Part shown: in pieces, positions 21,861 to 32,735 of the stretch | Layout of the letters: each line of letters opens with the position of its first letter | Position numbering within the stretch: position 1 is the stretch's first letter | Origin: Chelydra serpentina | Taxonomy: Eukaryota > Chordata > Testudines > Chelydridae | Direction of reading: 5' to 3' | DNA length: 64,000 nucleotides | Assembly: GCA_037349315.1 (NCBI GenBank) | Contig: JBAIAC010000004.1 | Span: 25,051,001 to 25,115,000, forward strand | Notes under the pieces: generated by a model | What the model saw: only the letters and a program-made list of their open reading frames with translations | The model's database searches: none | What the model was told of the DNA's origin: nothing | Made by a program: the position numbers and the translations under genes

Positions 21861-23003
21861 CAGAGTGTTATAGCTAAATATAAAACTAAAATAAAACCTG
21901 AAATGAGGAGTCATTTCTAAATGAGAAATTGAAACATTTCATTTGCAAAAATGTTGGGACAGGATATTTTAACATTGACTATGTTTTTCTAGTATTCTTG
22001 CAAAATGAACTTCTGACAAAATGGGCCCATTTCATGAAGCATTTTGATTACAACGGAACCATATATTTCTATGGAATATGGTTTAATTAAAGAGTCTCTG
22101 CCCAGCCCTAGTTCCATCATTTGTGATTACCCACCTTCTTCTCACTGCCATGGAGAATGTCATTATAGAGCTCTGTTGCCTGGCACTCAGGGAGTGAGAA
22201 ATGCATGGCCTGTCCATGCCACAGCCCTTCCCTTTGTGCAATGGGATACAGGGCCAGAAGGCAGGATCAGGCCCATTACATGCACAGCAGGGTGCAATTA
22301 CTATAAACAAATATGATTATAAGCAGGTAGCAGCATCCGTGTGGAAGTGCTGCAGGGTACAAATAGCTTTCAGTCCTCAACTCGGTTATGTTGTGAAGAT
22401 TAAGCACCAGTTAAGCACTAGTCCCTTCTGACCTTGGAATCGATGAATGAGCCATCTGCTGCCTCAGCCCCACCCACAAAAGTACATTTTCAGGGTGGAT
22501 CCAGTGTCATGCAGCTTCTCTCAGCCAGGCTGCTTCTCTCCCATGCTCCCTACACCTCTGGATGGGTTTGACATTCCCCGAGCTGGGAAACCCTTCCTTT
22601 TGCAACTCTTGCTGGCAAAATACACTCGAAAGAGAACCCAGGGAGGCTACCCTATCTGTTTAATCTAGCAAGTGAGGTATTTAAACTTTCAGAATAAAGA
22701 ACCCCTATGGATATTTCATTTGGTTTATTTTTCACTTAGTATTTATCATTTATATTCAGAATGTCGCTAGACTGTACAGTGTAACAGCAGGTACTTGGAA
22801 CAGGCACAGCTAGGAAAGCTAGATTGAGAGAGGCTTAGGGTAATGGAATGGCTGTATTCCAAGCTCTGAAATAAACGGAATCTGTCTAACACTAATGAGG
22901 AACAAAACACCAACTTCAGTCCTTCCAAAGGATGAAACTATAATTTCCATGTGTCAATTGGATGAAGAAGGAAAACTCCTCCAACACTAATGATCACTTT
23001 CAA
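21861..23003. other. Unassigned stretch with a CR1 scrap
   Basis: No gene found. At 22414-22447 the words TCCCTTCTGACCTTGGAATC and GATGAATGAG are a short CR1 3'-tail remnant on the plus strand. Confidence 0.45.
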
Positions 23004-23418
23004 AGAGGTCGCAAGTTGTTCCCTCTAATTTTTGACAGGCCGTGTACGCAAAAAATGTCTTCTGTGCACATTTTTGAAGCAGAGTTCAAATTTGTGCGCC
23101 ATGAGGCAAATGTGCTCAAGCGAGTAAAATGCTTATACAAGGAGATGTGTGGGTCCCGACCGTCCCAACGTGATCAACATTCCACGTTCGAAATGCTGGC
23201 GGGGAGGGGTACGATTCATTGCCCTCCTTCCCCTTCCCCCGCTTGCCAGCTAGCAGAATCTGGCTGTGTTGATAGATGGTGGGCGAACAATGTCAAAAGT
23301 CGCCCGTAAATGATATTTCGGCCTGGCTCCGATGTAGTATTTCATTTTTTGTGCGCGTGGTGTTTCGCCATGTGCGCGGGGTTTAGGATCTGTATGTGCA
23401 TGCACCGCTTAGAGGAAA
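23004..23418. mobile_element. TIR-type interspersed repeat (TGTTCCCTCTAA ends)
   Basis: The left end reads TGTTCCCTCTAATTTTT near 23016 and the right end TTAGAGGAAACA near 23410, so the termini are inverted over about 12 bp with one mismatch. Inside, TGTGCGC and GTGCGCGTGG words are unusually frequent. Exact ends are uncertain because similar GTCGCAA words occur on both sides (23009 and 23427). The class is probably a non-autonomous DNA transposon. Confidence 0.6.
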
Positions 23419-23499
23419 CAGTGCGAGTCGCAACAGTTCTGAGTACATATAGTGAAACCACAACATTGATACTGGTTCATTACTAATTCTTCTCATTTA

Positions 23500-23745
23500 T
23501 TGTTTGTATTACAGTAGCAGCTAGAAGTCCCAATTGAGATCAGAACCACATCATGCTGGGTGGCGTACAATCAGCCCCTGATCTCTAAGGCATGGACAAT
23601 CAAAGAGTGGGAGGGGAAATAAAGGTGAAGAACAATTAAGTGAATTGCCCAAGACTACATGGCAGCCAGTACCAACAAACAAACCCAGGTTTCTTGATTA
23701 TCAGCAGAGTGCTCTACCATTTGGCTCAGGGTGCTTCTCCCAGAG
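23500..23745 (-). repeat. MIR-type SINE, reverse orientation, with adjoining SINE-like segment
   Basis: AAGTGAATTGCCCAAGACTA is the reverse of the MIR core word. It is followed by CAAACCCAGGTTTCTTGATT and AGAGTGCTCTACCA, the reverse of a tRNA-like head. The left 23500-23585 piece (TTGTATTACAGTAGC) is the segment also found at 25270. Confidence 0.6.
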
Positions 23746-23760
23746 TGGTGCAGATTTGCC

Positions 23761-24810
23761 CTGAAAATAAAAATCTGCTGCAACTGGCTCCCTGATTAGT
23801 GGCCTTCCATCTCGGCTGTACAAGTGGAGGCTCAGTGAAGCAAAGAATCTGAGGTTAAGATTTCATTGTCCCTCCATGTAATGCGAGGAACCAGCTTTGG
23901 AAGTTTAGAACTCCTTGTCCTATGAGAATGAGGTTCAAAGTTATCAGCTAGCTGTGGCTTTGCAGAAATTTGATAAATAGTGCACTCCCAAAAAGAATAT
24001 GCCCCAGGAAAGGTATCAACTTTTCACTTATGTGCAATTACAAAGTGGGATAATAGATCCATATGTAATTGAGACTGAAAAGTAAAACTTGCAAGTTTGG
24101 AGAACTACAAGATTCTCTGGAAAGGCTGGGATTGTTTGTGGAATTAATAACAATCCCACTGTGAAGGAGGAATTCTTAAGGGATCTTAACATTAGCTAAA
24201 GCAATATATACTGCAAACTGTAGAAATTACTAAATCGCTAATAAAAACCCTGACAAAGCAAGAAGAAAATAAAGCGGCAGCTGGTATGGATATTATTACC
24301 AAAATAGCTCCTACTAGCAAGACTGCATTATTATTAAAAATTAGCAGAATCAATCAGCAATAAAGAAAGGGGGAAAGGTACGGCTGTGGGAAATGTGCTA
24401 CTGAACATCCCAGAAATAAATGTATTCTGTTGGGAAAAAAATTTCCCCAGAGATACAACCACTTATATCAGGTCTGAATCTAGTGATTAATAAAATTAAT
24501 GGGTGTAGGCGGAATGCTGATTCTAGTGTCCTTATTACTACACTTCCTGTTTTAAATTACATTATATGTAAAACTGTAGTTTTATATATGGAGAAAGAGG
24601 ATACATGATGGGGTGGTATAGAGATTTTCTCAGATACTCATGTGACAGGCACCATCTTGGCCAACACAATGGGGATTGAATTGGGGACCTCCAAAGCTAA
24701 AACCATTAGCTAAAGCTCTCAAGTGGGGAGGGGGGCTGTAACAAACTCATCTCCATGGTGGATAAGGCGCAAAATGGGCCCCATACTAAAAATATGGAGA
24801 TATGCCTATC
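23761..24810. other. Unassigned intergenic sequence
   Basis: AT-rich, no recognised gene. The 62-residue open frame at 24420-24608 has no motif. Confidence 0.4.
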
Positions 24811-24990
24811 TCATAGAACGACCTTGAAAGGTAATCAAGTCTAGTCCCCTGCCTTCACTAGCAGGACCAAGTACTGTCCCCTGACAGATTTTTGCCCCAG
24901 ATCCCTAAATGGCCCCCTTGAGGATTGAACTCACAACCCTGAGTTTAGCAGGCCAATGCTCAAACCACTGAGCTATCCCTCCCCCCACTA
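24811..24990 (-). mobile_element. Turtle-type Pol III (tRNA-derived) SINE
   Basis: On the minus strand the element starts with a tRNA-like head. The A box TAGCTCAGTGGTTTGAGCA (plus 24957-24975) is followed by the B box GGTTGTGAGTTCAATCC (plus 24922-24938) at tRNA-like spacing. The body (GGGATCTGGGGCAAAAATC) is followed by a tail (GGGGACTAGACTTGATTACC, ending TTCTATGAG) that resembles the CR1 3' end. This matches the tortoise Pol III SINE, a family known to borrow a CR1 tail so that CR1 reverse transcriptase can copy it. It is not a functional tRNA gene. Confidence 0.88.
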
Positions 24991-26070
24991 CTCACGGACC
25001 TATGGGTTACAGTTATATTATTCCAGAGTGGCAAAGTCATAACAGTCATGTAAGTCATACCAAGCTAGTGCTAATAAACCTTAAATTGATACTTGCATAT
25101 AGCCATAATGGACGAGGAGATTGAAAACCTTCAAACGTCTACTGGACCAAAACGGAGTTATTTATTATTTGTCTTACTGTAGTGCCTAAGACCTGTAGCC
25201 ATGTGTCAGAACTCCATTTTATCTCAGCGTTCTGGGACTCTTAGAAGTAATTCCTGTTGGAAAGGGAAAGTAGTTGTGGTGGTCAAATATACTTAATACC
25301 TTTATTATTCATTTGTATTGTGATAGTGTCTAGAAGCCCTAGTCACAGACCAAGATGCCACTGTGCTTGGTGCTCTACAAACCCAGAACAAAAGGATGAT
25401 CCCTGCCAGAATGAGCTTGCAACCTGTCTCATAAATATCACCATGGATGGACTAATATTTAGATGTTTACATGCATTAGAAACATCACTGGAGCTATACC
25501 AATTCACACCAACGGAGGGTCTGAATGAATGTATTAGTTGTAAATGAGTTGTAAATGAGTGACTTAATGGCTTACTTCTTTGCCCTTTAAGATTTGTGTT
25601 CATGGGCTATGCAGTCCAGCAATATTAACTTTAAATTAACCAAGTTGTTTGTGGGAGATTAACAAAGGGTTGAGCAAATCACAACTTTTTCAAACGTATG
25701 AGCTAGGAGGAATTTAGAGATAAGCATTCTGCAGAGAGATAACGGTACCAGTTCATGCTAAAACTGAGGTGAAATAATTAAAACCCATTCTCCTCAGTTT
25801 GTCAAATGCAAATGTATTATGTGAGAATCTGATTCTCATAATAAACTAAATTTCCATGCTACTGAAAAGTCTTGCTCTACCGTGTGCAAAGTGATGAACT
25901 GCGACTATGTGCCTCTCGTGATGATGTGTTATATACTTTGGGAGGAGATGGGAACACACAGAAAAGCCAGAATGAATATTAAGAGTCATTATATTAATAT
26001 TTCTTTGATTCCTGGATCTTTGAAAAGAAGAAGAAGAAGAGTGGGCTCTGTACAAATAATATGAGACCTA
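24991..26070. other. Mostly unassigned, with a SINE-like segment near 25150-25420
   Basis: 25270-25420 contains TTGTATTGTGATAGTGTCTA, AGAAGCCCTAGTCACAGACC, TGCTTGGTGCTCTACAAAC and GATCCCTGCCAGAATGAGC, the word order of a common reptile dispersed repeat. A shorter copy lies at 25150-25205. No gene was recognised. Confidence 0.5.
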
Positions 26071-27196
26071 GGGCTAGATTTATAAAGAGATTTAGGCATG
26101 GTGACACTCAGCATCACTGCACCTAATTTAGGCACCTAGAAAATCACTGGGATTCACAAAGCTTGCGTTCGGCACCTAGGCTCTCCATACTATGAATGGA
26201 GAGAGACCAGGCACTGCAGACGGGGATGCAGAAAAGCCAGCATACTAGGCAGCTCATTGCCTAAAATAGCAATTGGGAGATGCTAAGGTGTCTGCTTGGG
26301 TTTCTCAGCTGCAAACCTTCTCTTGGCATGGGGTGCCTAAGGAGAAGACTTCCCTCATAACGTTTAAGCCCAATGGTTCAGGTAGTCATCTGCAATGTGG
26401 GAGACCCACTAGTTCAAAACCCCCATCCACCTGAGGGGGAGCAGGGATTTGAACCAGGATCTGCTACGGGAGTACCTTAACTATTGGGCTATGGGATATT
26501 CTGATGCAGTGCTCCCTAAGTCTCTGTGTTGCAGCTGTTCCACTGTGGATAAATAATGTTAAAGAGTCATCAGCACAGGGGGACCAGATCCTGGGTCTCT
26601 CATGGGGCTGCTCTAACCACCAGGCGACAAAATAATTCTCATGCTTTGTCCCAGTGATTCTTTCTTTCTTTATGCACAGTGGAACAGCTTCAACAGGAGA
26701 GACAGAGAGTCCCACCCTAGAACATCCCATAGCCCAGTGGCTAGGACAGTCACCTATGAAGTAGCAGAACCCAGTTCAAATCACTTCTCCTCCTGAGGTG
26801 GAGAGGGCACTTGAACCAAGGTTGTCCCAGGTGACTATCCTAACCACTGGACTAGAAGGTATGAGAGAGTTCTCCCTCCTTGCCATTTGCTTTAATCTCA
26901 TCTAGAAGGGCCTGGTCCAGTAGGTGTGCTAGCAGCTGAGTCAGGTGGAGGAATGCTGACTTCTCCTGGTTGGTTTGTGCATTGCTCTGGGGCTTAGGCA
27001 GATGCCTGGCATGGGGCTGCACTGTGCATGCTCCAGGGAGAAACATAGCCACCTACAGAGCTTCTACTGCAAAAATGTAAGTGCCAAGTGACTTTAGGCA
27101 CCTATGGGGATTGGGAGCAGCTGAGCAGGGTTTTCATGAATCCCAGTGGGGCCTGAGTTTGGGATTTAGGTGCCTAAATCCTTCTGTGACTGCGAC
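26071..27196. mobile_element. 1.1-kb TIR repeat carrying tRNA-like modules in both orientations
   Basis: The left end (GGGCTAGATTTATAAAGAGA, then TTTAGGCA) and the reverse complement of the right end (GTCACAGAAGGATTTAGGCA) are similar inverted termini. Within it lie five related segments of 45-65 bp shaped like tRNA halves: forward at 26367-26422 and 26725-26790, reverse at 26441-26493, 26582-26628 and 26807-26862. Typical words are AGCCCAGTGG, GGGAGACCC and (A/G)GTTCAAAT. A short relative with the same ends lies at 37788-37894. No open frame of interest is present, so it is non-autonomous. Confidence 0.55.
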
Positions 27197-28539
27197 ACCT
27201 AAGGCTCAAGCTACACCATCCCCTTCGTACTTCCTGCAGTAATCGTTTTGTTATGCAAGGCAGAATTTTCTAAACTGCTCAGCACAGGCCCAACTCTGCT
27301 CCCATTGAAATTAATAAAAAGAGAGACTACACTCAGCACTAATAGTGCAATTAGAATCATTATGTGTACAGGAACCAAAAGGTTCACACGCACGTGCACG
27401 CACTCACACGCACACACTCCCACACACACCCGCAGAGTGCTGCTATTCCCTGCAATGATATTGCACTAGGATATTAAGGGTAGGATTTTCAAAGGAGCAG
27501 AGTTAGACCAATGCCTCCCTAGCACCTTTGAAAATCCGAATCTCAGACCACTGTCCAAAGATTCCTTGAAATTAAAATTAAATTTATCTTTCTAGCAATC
27601 GGAGAGAGGATTTACTAGACACACTAACATCGCTACCCTTTAGAAACGTGAACTGTTTGGTTAAATCAAAAATATTCAAAGACATCACTAAGGCAAATAA
27701 AATAAAAACGTTGCTACATTCAGAATGTTTGCGCAGATTTAATACAACGGGGCTGCTTGTCATTAAATCTGAAGTCAGTCTCCAAAGGGCATAGCTCTGT
27801 TCTCCAGTACAGAAGACAAGGAATTAAATGAGAGTTTCAGAGGGTGTTGTCTGATGGGAAAAAATCACACGGCTCTAGCAAACTCCAGTGTAATATTTGC
27901 ACTGCACTGTAGACCCACTTGAACCAAGTCTGGGGTGCCGGGTTTGATACATCTGTGAACCGCAACCCAGGCTTCTGAAAGCCCCATTCACCCCAGATAG
28001 TGTTCTTTCCTCCATTGCTTCCTTCTCCTCTCCAAAAAGCCCTAAGATCTACTTACAAGAGATGTCTCAGGGAGTGGTATGGCTTGCGTAAAGGTTCCCA
28101 GGGATCCATGTGGACAGGGAGAGAAACAGGATGTTGTTGAATTTAATGCTCCAAATGAATCTACAGGTGTCAGCTTACTTTTAGCCCCTGTTCAGGGCAC
28201 TGGTGCCAGAACTAAGGTTGTGAGGGGTGCTGCAGTACCCGCTAGCTTGAAGTGATTTCCATCATATACAGAGTTTAGTGTTTGGTTCAATGGCTCTCAG
28301 GACCCCCCACTATACAAATTGTTCCTGCCCCCCTTGTTCAGTGGCAAGTAGAATCCTGATGGATTTCCACAATCCTACTCTTGGTGAATATGGAATATAT
28401 CCACTCACTGTCACACATTGGAGATGCAGTCTTGTTACATAAGAAAGTTTCAGGTCAGATGTTTGGTAACAGCCAGTCAGTCACTAACAATTGTCTTTGG
28501 AAGTAAAACAGATGCAGTAACACTGAGCTCTATGATAGG
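27197..28539. other. Unassigned stretch with degenerate CA-rich repeat
   Basis: 27386-27434 is an imperfect CA/CACG repeat. Near 27475-27545 a small palindromic repeat (GATTTTCAAAGGAG ... CCTTTGAAAATCC) is present. No gene was recognised. Confidence 0.5.
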
Positions 28540-28978
28540 TTTAAGTGTAGTAGCCGTGTTAGTCTGTGTCAGCAAAACGAAAATAAGAAAGAAAAACTTG
28601 TAGCACCTTAGGGTAGGTCTATACTTACGCGTCCCGTCGGAGGCGCGCGATCGATGTTCTGGGTTCGATTTATCGCGTCTTGTCAAGACGCGATAAATCG
28701 AACCAGGAAGTGCTCCGTCGTCGACGCTGGTACTCCAGCTCGACGAACGGAGTAGGCGGAGTCGACGGGGGAGCCTGCGCGCCGCGTGTGGATCCCGGGT
28801 AAGTGCTTTTTCATTCGAACTAAGGTACTTCGACTTCAGCTACGTTATTCACGTAGCTGAAGTTGCGTACCTTAGTTCGATAGGGGGGGGTAGTGTAGAC
28901 CTAGCCTTAGAGACTAACAAAATTATTTCAGCATAAGCTTTCGTGGGTTAATACCCACTTCATCGGATGCAGTCCATT
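28540..28978 (+). repeat. Dispersed repeat (TAGCCGTGTTAGTCTG ... AAGCTTTCGTGGG), split by a MITE
   Basis: The left part TAGCCGTGTTAGTCTGTGTC ... GTAGCACCTTA (28550-28610) and the right part GAGACTAACAAAATTATTTC ... AAGCTTTCGTGGG ... ACTTCATCGGATGCA (28910-28975) are the two halves of a repeat widespread in reptiles. The MITE at 28611-28906 lies between them. Removing it and one TTA restores the continuous order CACC-TTA-GAGACTAAC. Confidence 0.8.
28611..28906 (+). mobile_element. PIF/Harbinger-like MITE, copy 2
   Basis: 296 bp flanked by TTA at 28608-28610 and 28907-28909. The ends are GGGTAGGTCTATACTT and, reverse-complemented, GGCTAGGTCTACACTA. It contains the same two internal hairpins as copy 1: TTTATCGCGTCTTGTC / AAGACGCGATAAA, and GACTTCAGCTACGTTATTC with ACGTAGCTGAAGT. 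CpG-rich words such as GGCGCGCGATCG are intact, suggesting fairly recent insertion. There is no coding capacity. Confidence 0.92.
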
Positions 28979-29593
28979 TTTTTTTAAAGGGGCTTTCAAG
29001 TTCTTCTCTGAGCTGCAAAGATTCCTATTTTATTGTATTTGAAGGAAAAAGGGAATCGGTTTAGATAAAATAAAATCCAACCTAAACTTTTGTGCAAATA
29101 TGAAACCAACCTGGGCCCTTTGTTGTATTTATAAAAAGAAGTGAATAACTACTGCTACTTTTAATTCATACTCATGTGCTCCTGCGTCCCATTTCCACCT
29201 GGACCAGAAGCAGAAATCCTGGAACACTCAGAGAAAGGCTCTTCTAATCTAGGTCAATTGGAAGCATGAAGTTTACCAAAATTCTTGCAAGATCTCTGGC
29301 CCAATTTTACAAATCTAACCGATTCAGATAATTGGGCAAGACTAAATGAGGATCCTGCATCCATACTGAACGGATCTTCACACCCAGACTTACTGACTGG
29401 TTCTGCCAAGTACAAGAACCAATTTTCTCCTCATTTCAGTCCCAAGTAGCCGGGAATCAGCAGCGTTTACACTGCAGTTCCATCTCCAGGTCTCTGGAGC
29501 TACAGTTGCTACGAAAGTTTCCTTGCTTCCTCATCCCCTACTGTATCTCACTGCTATGCCTCCTGGGGCTGCTCCACTCCTAGAAGCAGAGGC
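28979..29593. other. Unassigned spacer between two inverted MITEs
   Basis: AT-rich sequence with no gene seen. It forms most of the 690-bp spacer between the oppositely oriented MITE copies at 28611 and 29597. Confidence 0.5.
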
Positions 29594-29596
29594 TTA

Positions 29597-29882
29597 GGCT
29601 AGGTCTACACTAACCTCCCCGTCGAACTAAGATACGCAACTTCAGCTACGTTAATAACGTAGCTGAAGTCGAAGTACCTTAGTTCGAACTTACCTGTGGT
29701 CCAGACGCGGCGCGCAGGCTCCCCCGTCGACTCCGCCTACTCCGCTCGTCGAGCTGGATTACCAGCGTCGACGGCGGAGCACTTCCTGGTTCGATTTATC
29801 GCGTCTTGACAAGACGCGATAAATCGAACCCAGAACATCGATCCCGCGCCTCCGACGCGACGGGTAAGTATAGACATACCCT
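29597..29882 (-). mobile_element. PIF/Harbinger-like MITE, copy 3 (inverted relative to copy 2)
   Basis: 286 bp flanked by TTA at 29594-29596 and 29883-29885. Its reverse complement follows copy 2 almost base for base, differing mainly by scattered substitutions and a small deletion near the GTAAGT segment. It has the same TIRs and internal hairpins. The minus-strand open frame at 29737-30018 crosses it by chance. Confidence 0.92.
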
Positions 29883-29885
29883 TAA

Positions 29886-31639
29886 TGGGAAGAGCCAAGC
29901 ACAGAATCACCCCACCAGGGGGACAGAATGCCACAAGGGTGCTGATGAATGATGGTGGCGATAGAGGGTTTTCTCTATGTGTGTTGTGGATACATGACGG
30001 ACTGAAAACAGCACACATTTCATATTGGCCAGGGAACAGTCACCTTATAGCAATGACTTTCAGTCACTACAGTCTGGGCCGGAACTGAACTAACCTTTGG
30101 CTTCTTATGGGCCTTTGAGACAAAGGCTATGCACCGCTGTATCTCAAGATGAAACCACACACCACACTCAGATTTCAGGCTGTTCCTGTGATGCAGTCTG
30201 TGGCATGCTAGCAGAATTGCCTGCTTTGTAAGAGAATCATCCCTCAGTTTCAAGTCTTTATGTGGCATCTGTGTGCTTCTTTTAAGTAGAGCATGTAATG
30301 TGCAGTAGCTGTAAAACCTACTACTCCCTTTCTTAGATGTGGGAAATACAACAGCAGAAACAAAGAGACAGACAGCTGGATAAGGCATGAGTGGATCCTG
30401 ATTACTCAGCCAGCATTCCTACACATTTTATATTCCTGCCCTTTGTAGTGACCCCAGCACACAAGTGGAAGTGTGAACTGAAAGGGCATTGAACAATGAA
30501 TTTTTCCCACTGACACAATTACAGAAACGCCTGTGCTAAATAATGTTGTGCAGACATCTGGAGCATTGATTAGTCCTCTGTTTCTCATTTCTTGGGCAAC
30601 AGTAATTTAGTGTCCGATGGTCTCAACACTGCATTTCATCATGCAAGGTGATAGGAGGGGCAGTGATATTTCTTAAAGGACATTTGATTTCAACATACAT
30701 GTCCATTTGCTGCTCTTATATATTTCTTTTCAGCATTTAGCATTGACCTAACTCTGCTCCCAGTGCAGTCAATAGTTTTAACTTCACTGAGAGCAGAGTT
30801 AAGCCACTAGTGAATGCATTTAAAATGCCACCTGTATAGCCTATGGACCCAGTCCCGCTAACTCTGCATACACTAAAGCCAGTGGGGCTCCCCATATACC
30901 AACTACTTGAGTGAGTAAGGGACTGCACTGCAATATTTGGCAACATGCTCATGTGGATGGGTCAGTCACCAGCCAGTGTGCCCCCTCATGGCCAGGCATG
31001 GTGCAGCAGCCTCTTTAGCTGGGCCCCCTATCAATGGCCAGTCCAAATCTGTGGTGGTTTACCCATTCCCACAACTCAGCATTCTGGCCAGGTCACTTAC
31101 AGTCCCCATCCCTTCTGGGATAGTAAACAAATCTAATTACTGTATCCCAAGTTTTTAGTCCCATCTGGAGCTCAGTACTCACTGCCCCTTTGCATCAGCA
31201 GGCTTTTACATCCCTTTTCCTGCTGGCAGGTAGAGGAACCCAGGCTGTCACTATACTCGGGATTTCAGCCCAGGGACTCCATATTAAGCAACTAAGATTT
31301 GCTCCCACAGACTCACTTCTGCTTCACTGGAACACTTCCTACTTTCATCTGCCTCCAGGCCCCTTTCATAGAGCATCTTCTTCCTGTGCTTTTCCTTGGA
31401 GCTCTTTACATCACTTCCTGCCCATTTGCTGCTGCTGCTACTACTGCAGCAGCAGCTGGGTCCCCTTACACGCCCCAGCCACCTCCTTCTGCCTGGTCTG
31501 CAGTCGCCTAACTCAGCTGTTGGCCACCGATTAGTCGCAGTTGAGGAGGTATCTACTTGGTCTCTTAATCCCTGAGTGGCTGTGGCAGAATGGGGTTGGT
31601 ATACCCCATCACAGCTAGGAAGAGAGAGAAACAGCAGAG
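29886..31639. other. Unassigned intergenic sequence
   Basis: No recognised gene. Open frames at 30020-30388 (minus, 122 codons) and 31190-31534 (plus, 114 codons) show no motif. Near 30753-30805 a small hairpin (CTAACTCTGCTCCCAGTG against CACTGAGAGCAGAGTTA, imperfect) belongs to a palindrome type common in this window. Confidence 0.4.
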
Positions 31640-31836
31640 CTGAGTAAAAATTGGAACATCCATCTCATGGGAAATTCTAATATTTCAACATTTGTTTTTA
31701 TCCCAAATCAGGATACAAAGCTGAAATATCTCAATGTTTCACTGAATGAAAAGTTCTGAATAAATTTGTCTCAGAAATGTTGAAACTTTTGGTTTGTTGA
31801 ACTGAACCAAAACATTTAATTTTGAGCCCGTTCAAC
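31640..31836. repeat. AT-rich self-complementary dispersed repeat
   Basis: Alternating GAAATATT, CAATGTTTCA, GTTGAAACTTTT and CCAAAACATTT words resemble the longer copies at 46228, 47820 and 56500. It lies directly before the CR1 relic. Confidence 0.45.
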
Positions 31837-31837
31837 A

Positions 31838-32730
31838 TTCATCGATTCCAAGGCAAGAAGGGACCATTGTGAACATCTAGTCTGACCTCCTGCATAACAC
31901 AGGCCATAAAACTTCCCCAAAATAATTCCCAAAGCCTATCTTTTAGAAAAACATGCTATCTTGATTTAAAAATTATCAGTGATGGAGAATCCACTATGAC
32001 CTTTGGTAAATTGTTCCAATAGTTAATTACCCTCCCTTTCAAAAATGTATGCCTTATTTCCATTCTGAATTTGTCTAGCTTCAACTTTCAGTCATTGGAT
32101 CATGTTATACCTTTCTCAGTAGCATAGCCGGGGGGAGGGGGGGAGCGGCCGCTCCCCCTGTGAGCAGAAGCAGCACCTTAAAAAGGAAGTGGTGCCCTGG
32201 GTCTTTGGCGGCATTTCGGCAGCGGGTCCGCCGAAGTGCCGCCGAAGACCCGGAGCGAGGGTGAGTACAGGGGGAGCCTGGGGAGGTGCCTTTTTATAGC
32301 GCCGCTTCCCCTGTGCTCCGGACCTGCCTACGCTACTGACCTTTCTCTGACAGACTGAACAGCCTATTATTAAATATTCATTCCCCACATGGATATTTGT
32401 AGACTTTAATGAAGTCACCCCTTCTCTTTGTTAAGATAAATAGATTGAACTTCTTGAGTCTATCATTATAAGGCATGATTTCTAATCCTTTAATCATTTA
32501 TATGGCTCTTCCCTGAACCCGCTCCACATTATTATCCTTCTTGAATTGTGGATACCAGAACTGGACACAATAATCCAACAGCCGTTGCACCAGTGCCGAA
32601 AACAGAGATAAAACAACATCTCCACTCAGACTCAAGATTCTTCTGTTTATGCATCTCAGGTTTGTATAAGCTCTCTTGGCCAGTCTCACATTGTGAGCTC
32701 ATATTGAGTTGTTCATTAAACTGCATCTGC
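31838..32730 (-). mobile_element. Old CR1 relic, 3' part, split by a hAT-like element
   Basis: Read on the minus strand this is the last third of a CR1: the tail at about 31838 (TCATCGATTCCAAGGCAAG), the 3' untranslated region and C-terminal coding region up to about 32720. On the complementary strand CCAGAACTGGACACAATA marks the HLEYCVQFW block. Many substitutions and stops make it clearly older than the copies at 888 and 40640. The element at 32117-32338 interrupts it with an 8-bp duplication. Confidence 0.82.
32117..32338. mobile_element. GC-rich hAT-like non-autonomous element, copy A
   Basis: 222 bp with ends CAGTAGCATAGCC and CCTACGCTACTG, which are inverted repeats. The 8-mer ACCTTTCT is present on both sides (32109-32116 and 32339-32346). 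CAG...CTG termini plus an 8-bp duplication are the hAT signature. The interior is GC-rich (GCGGCCGCTCCCCCTG, GCCGAAGACCCGGAGCG) and encodes nothing convincing. Confidence 0.9.
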
Positions 32731-32735
32731 TAATG

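Noticed and set aside
24811..24990. tRNA gene on the minus strand
   Set aside because: A and B boxes are present but the rest is a SINE body with a CR1-like tail. No full cloverleaf was seen.
26365..26862. Cluster of tRNA genes
   Set aside because: The modules resemble tRNA only around the A and B boxes, alternate in orientation, and lie in one TIR repeat.
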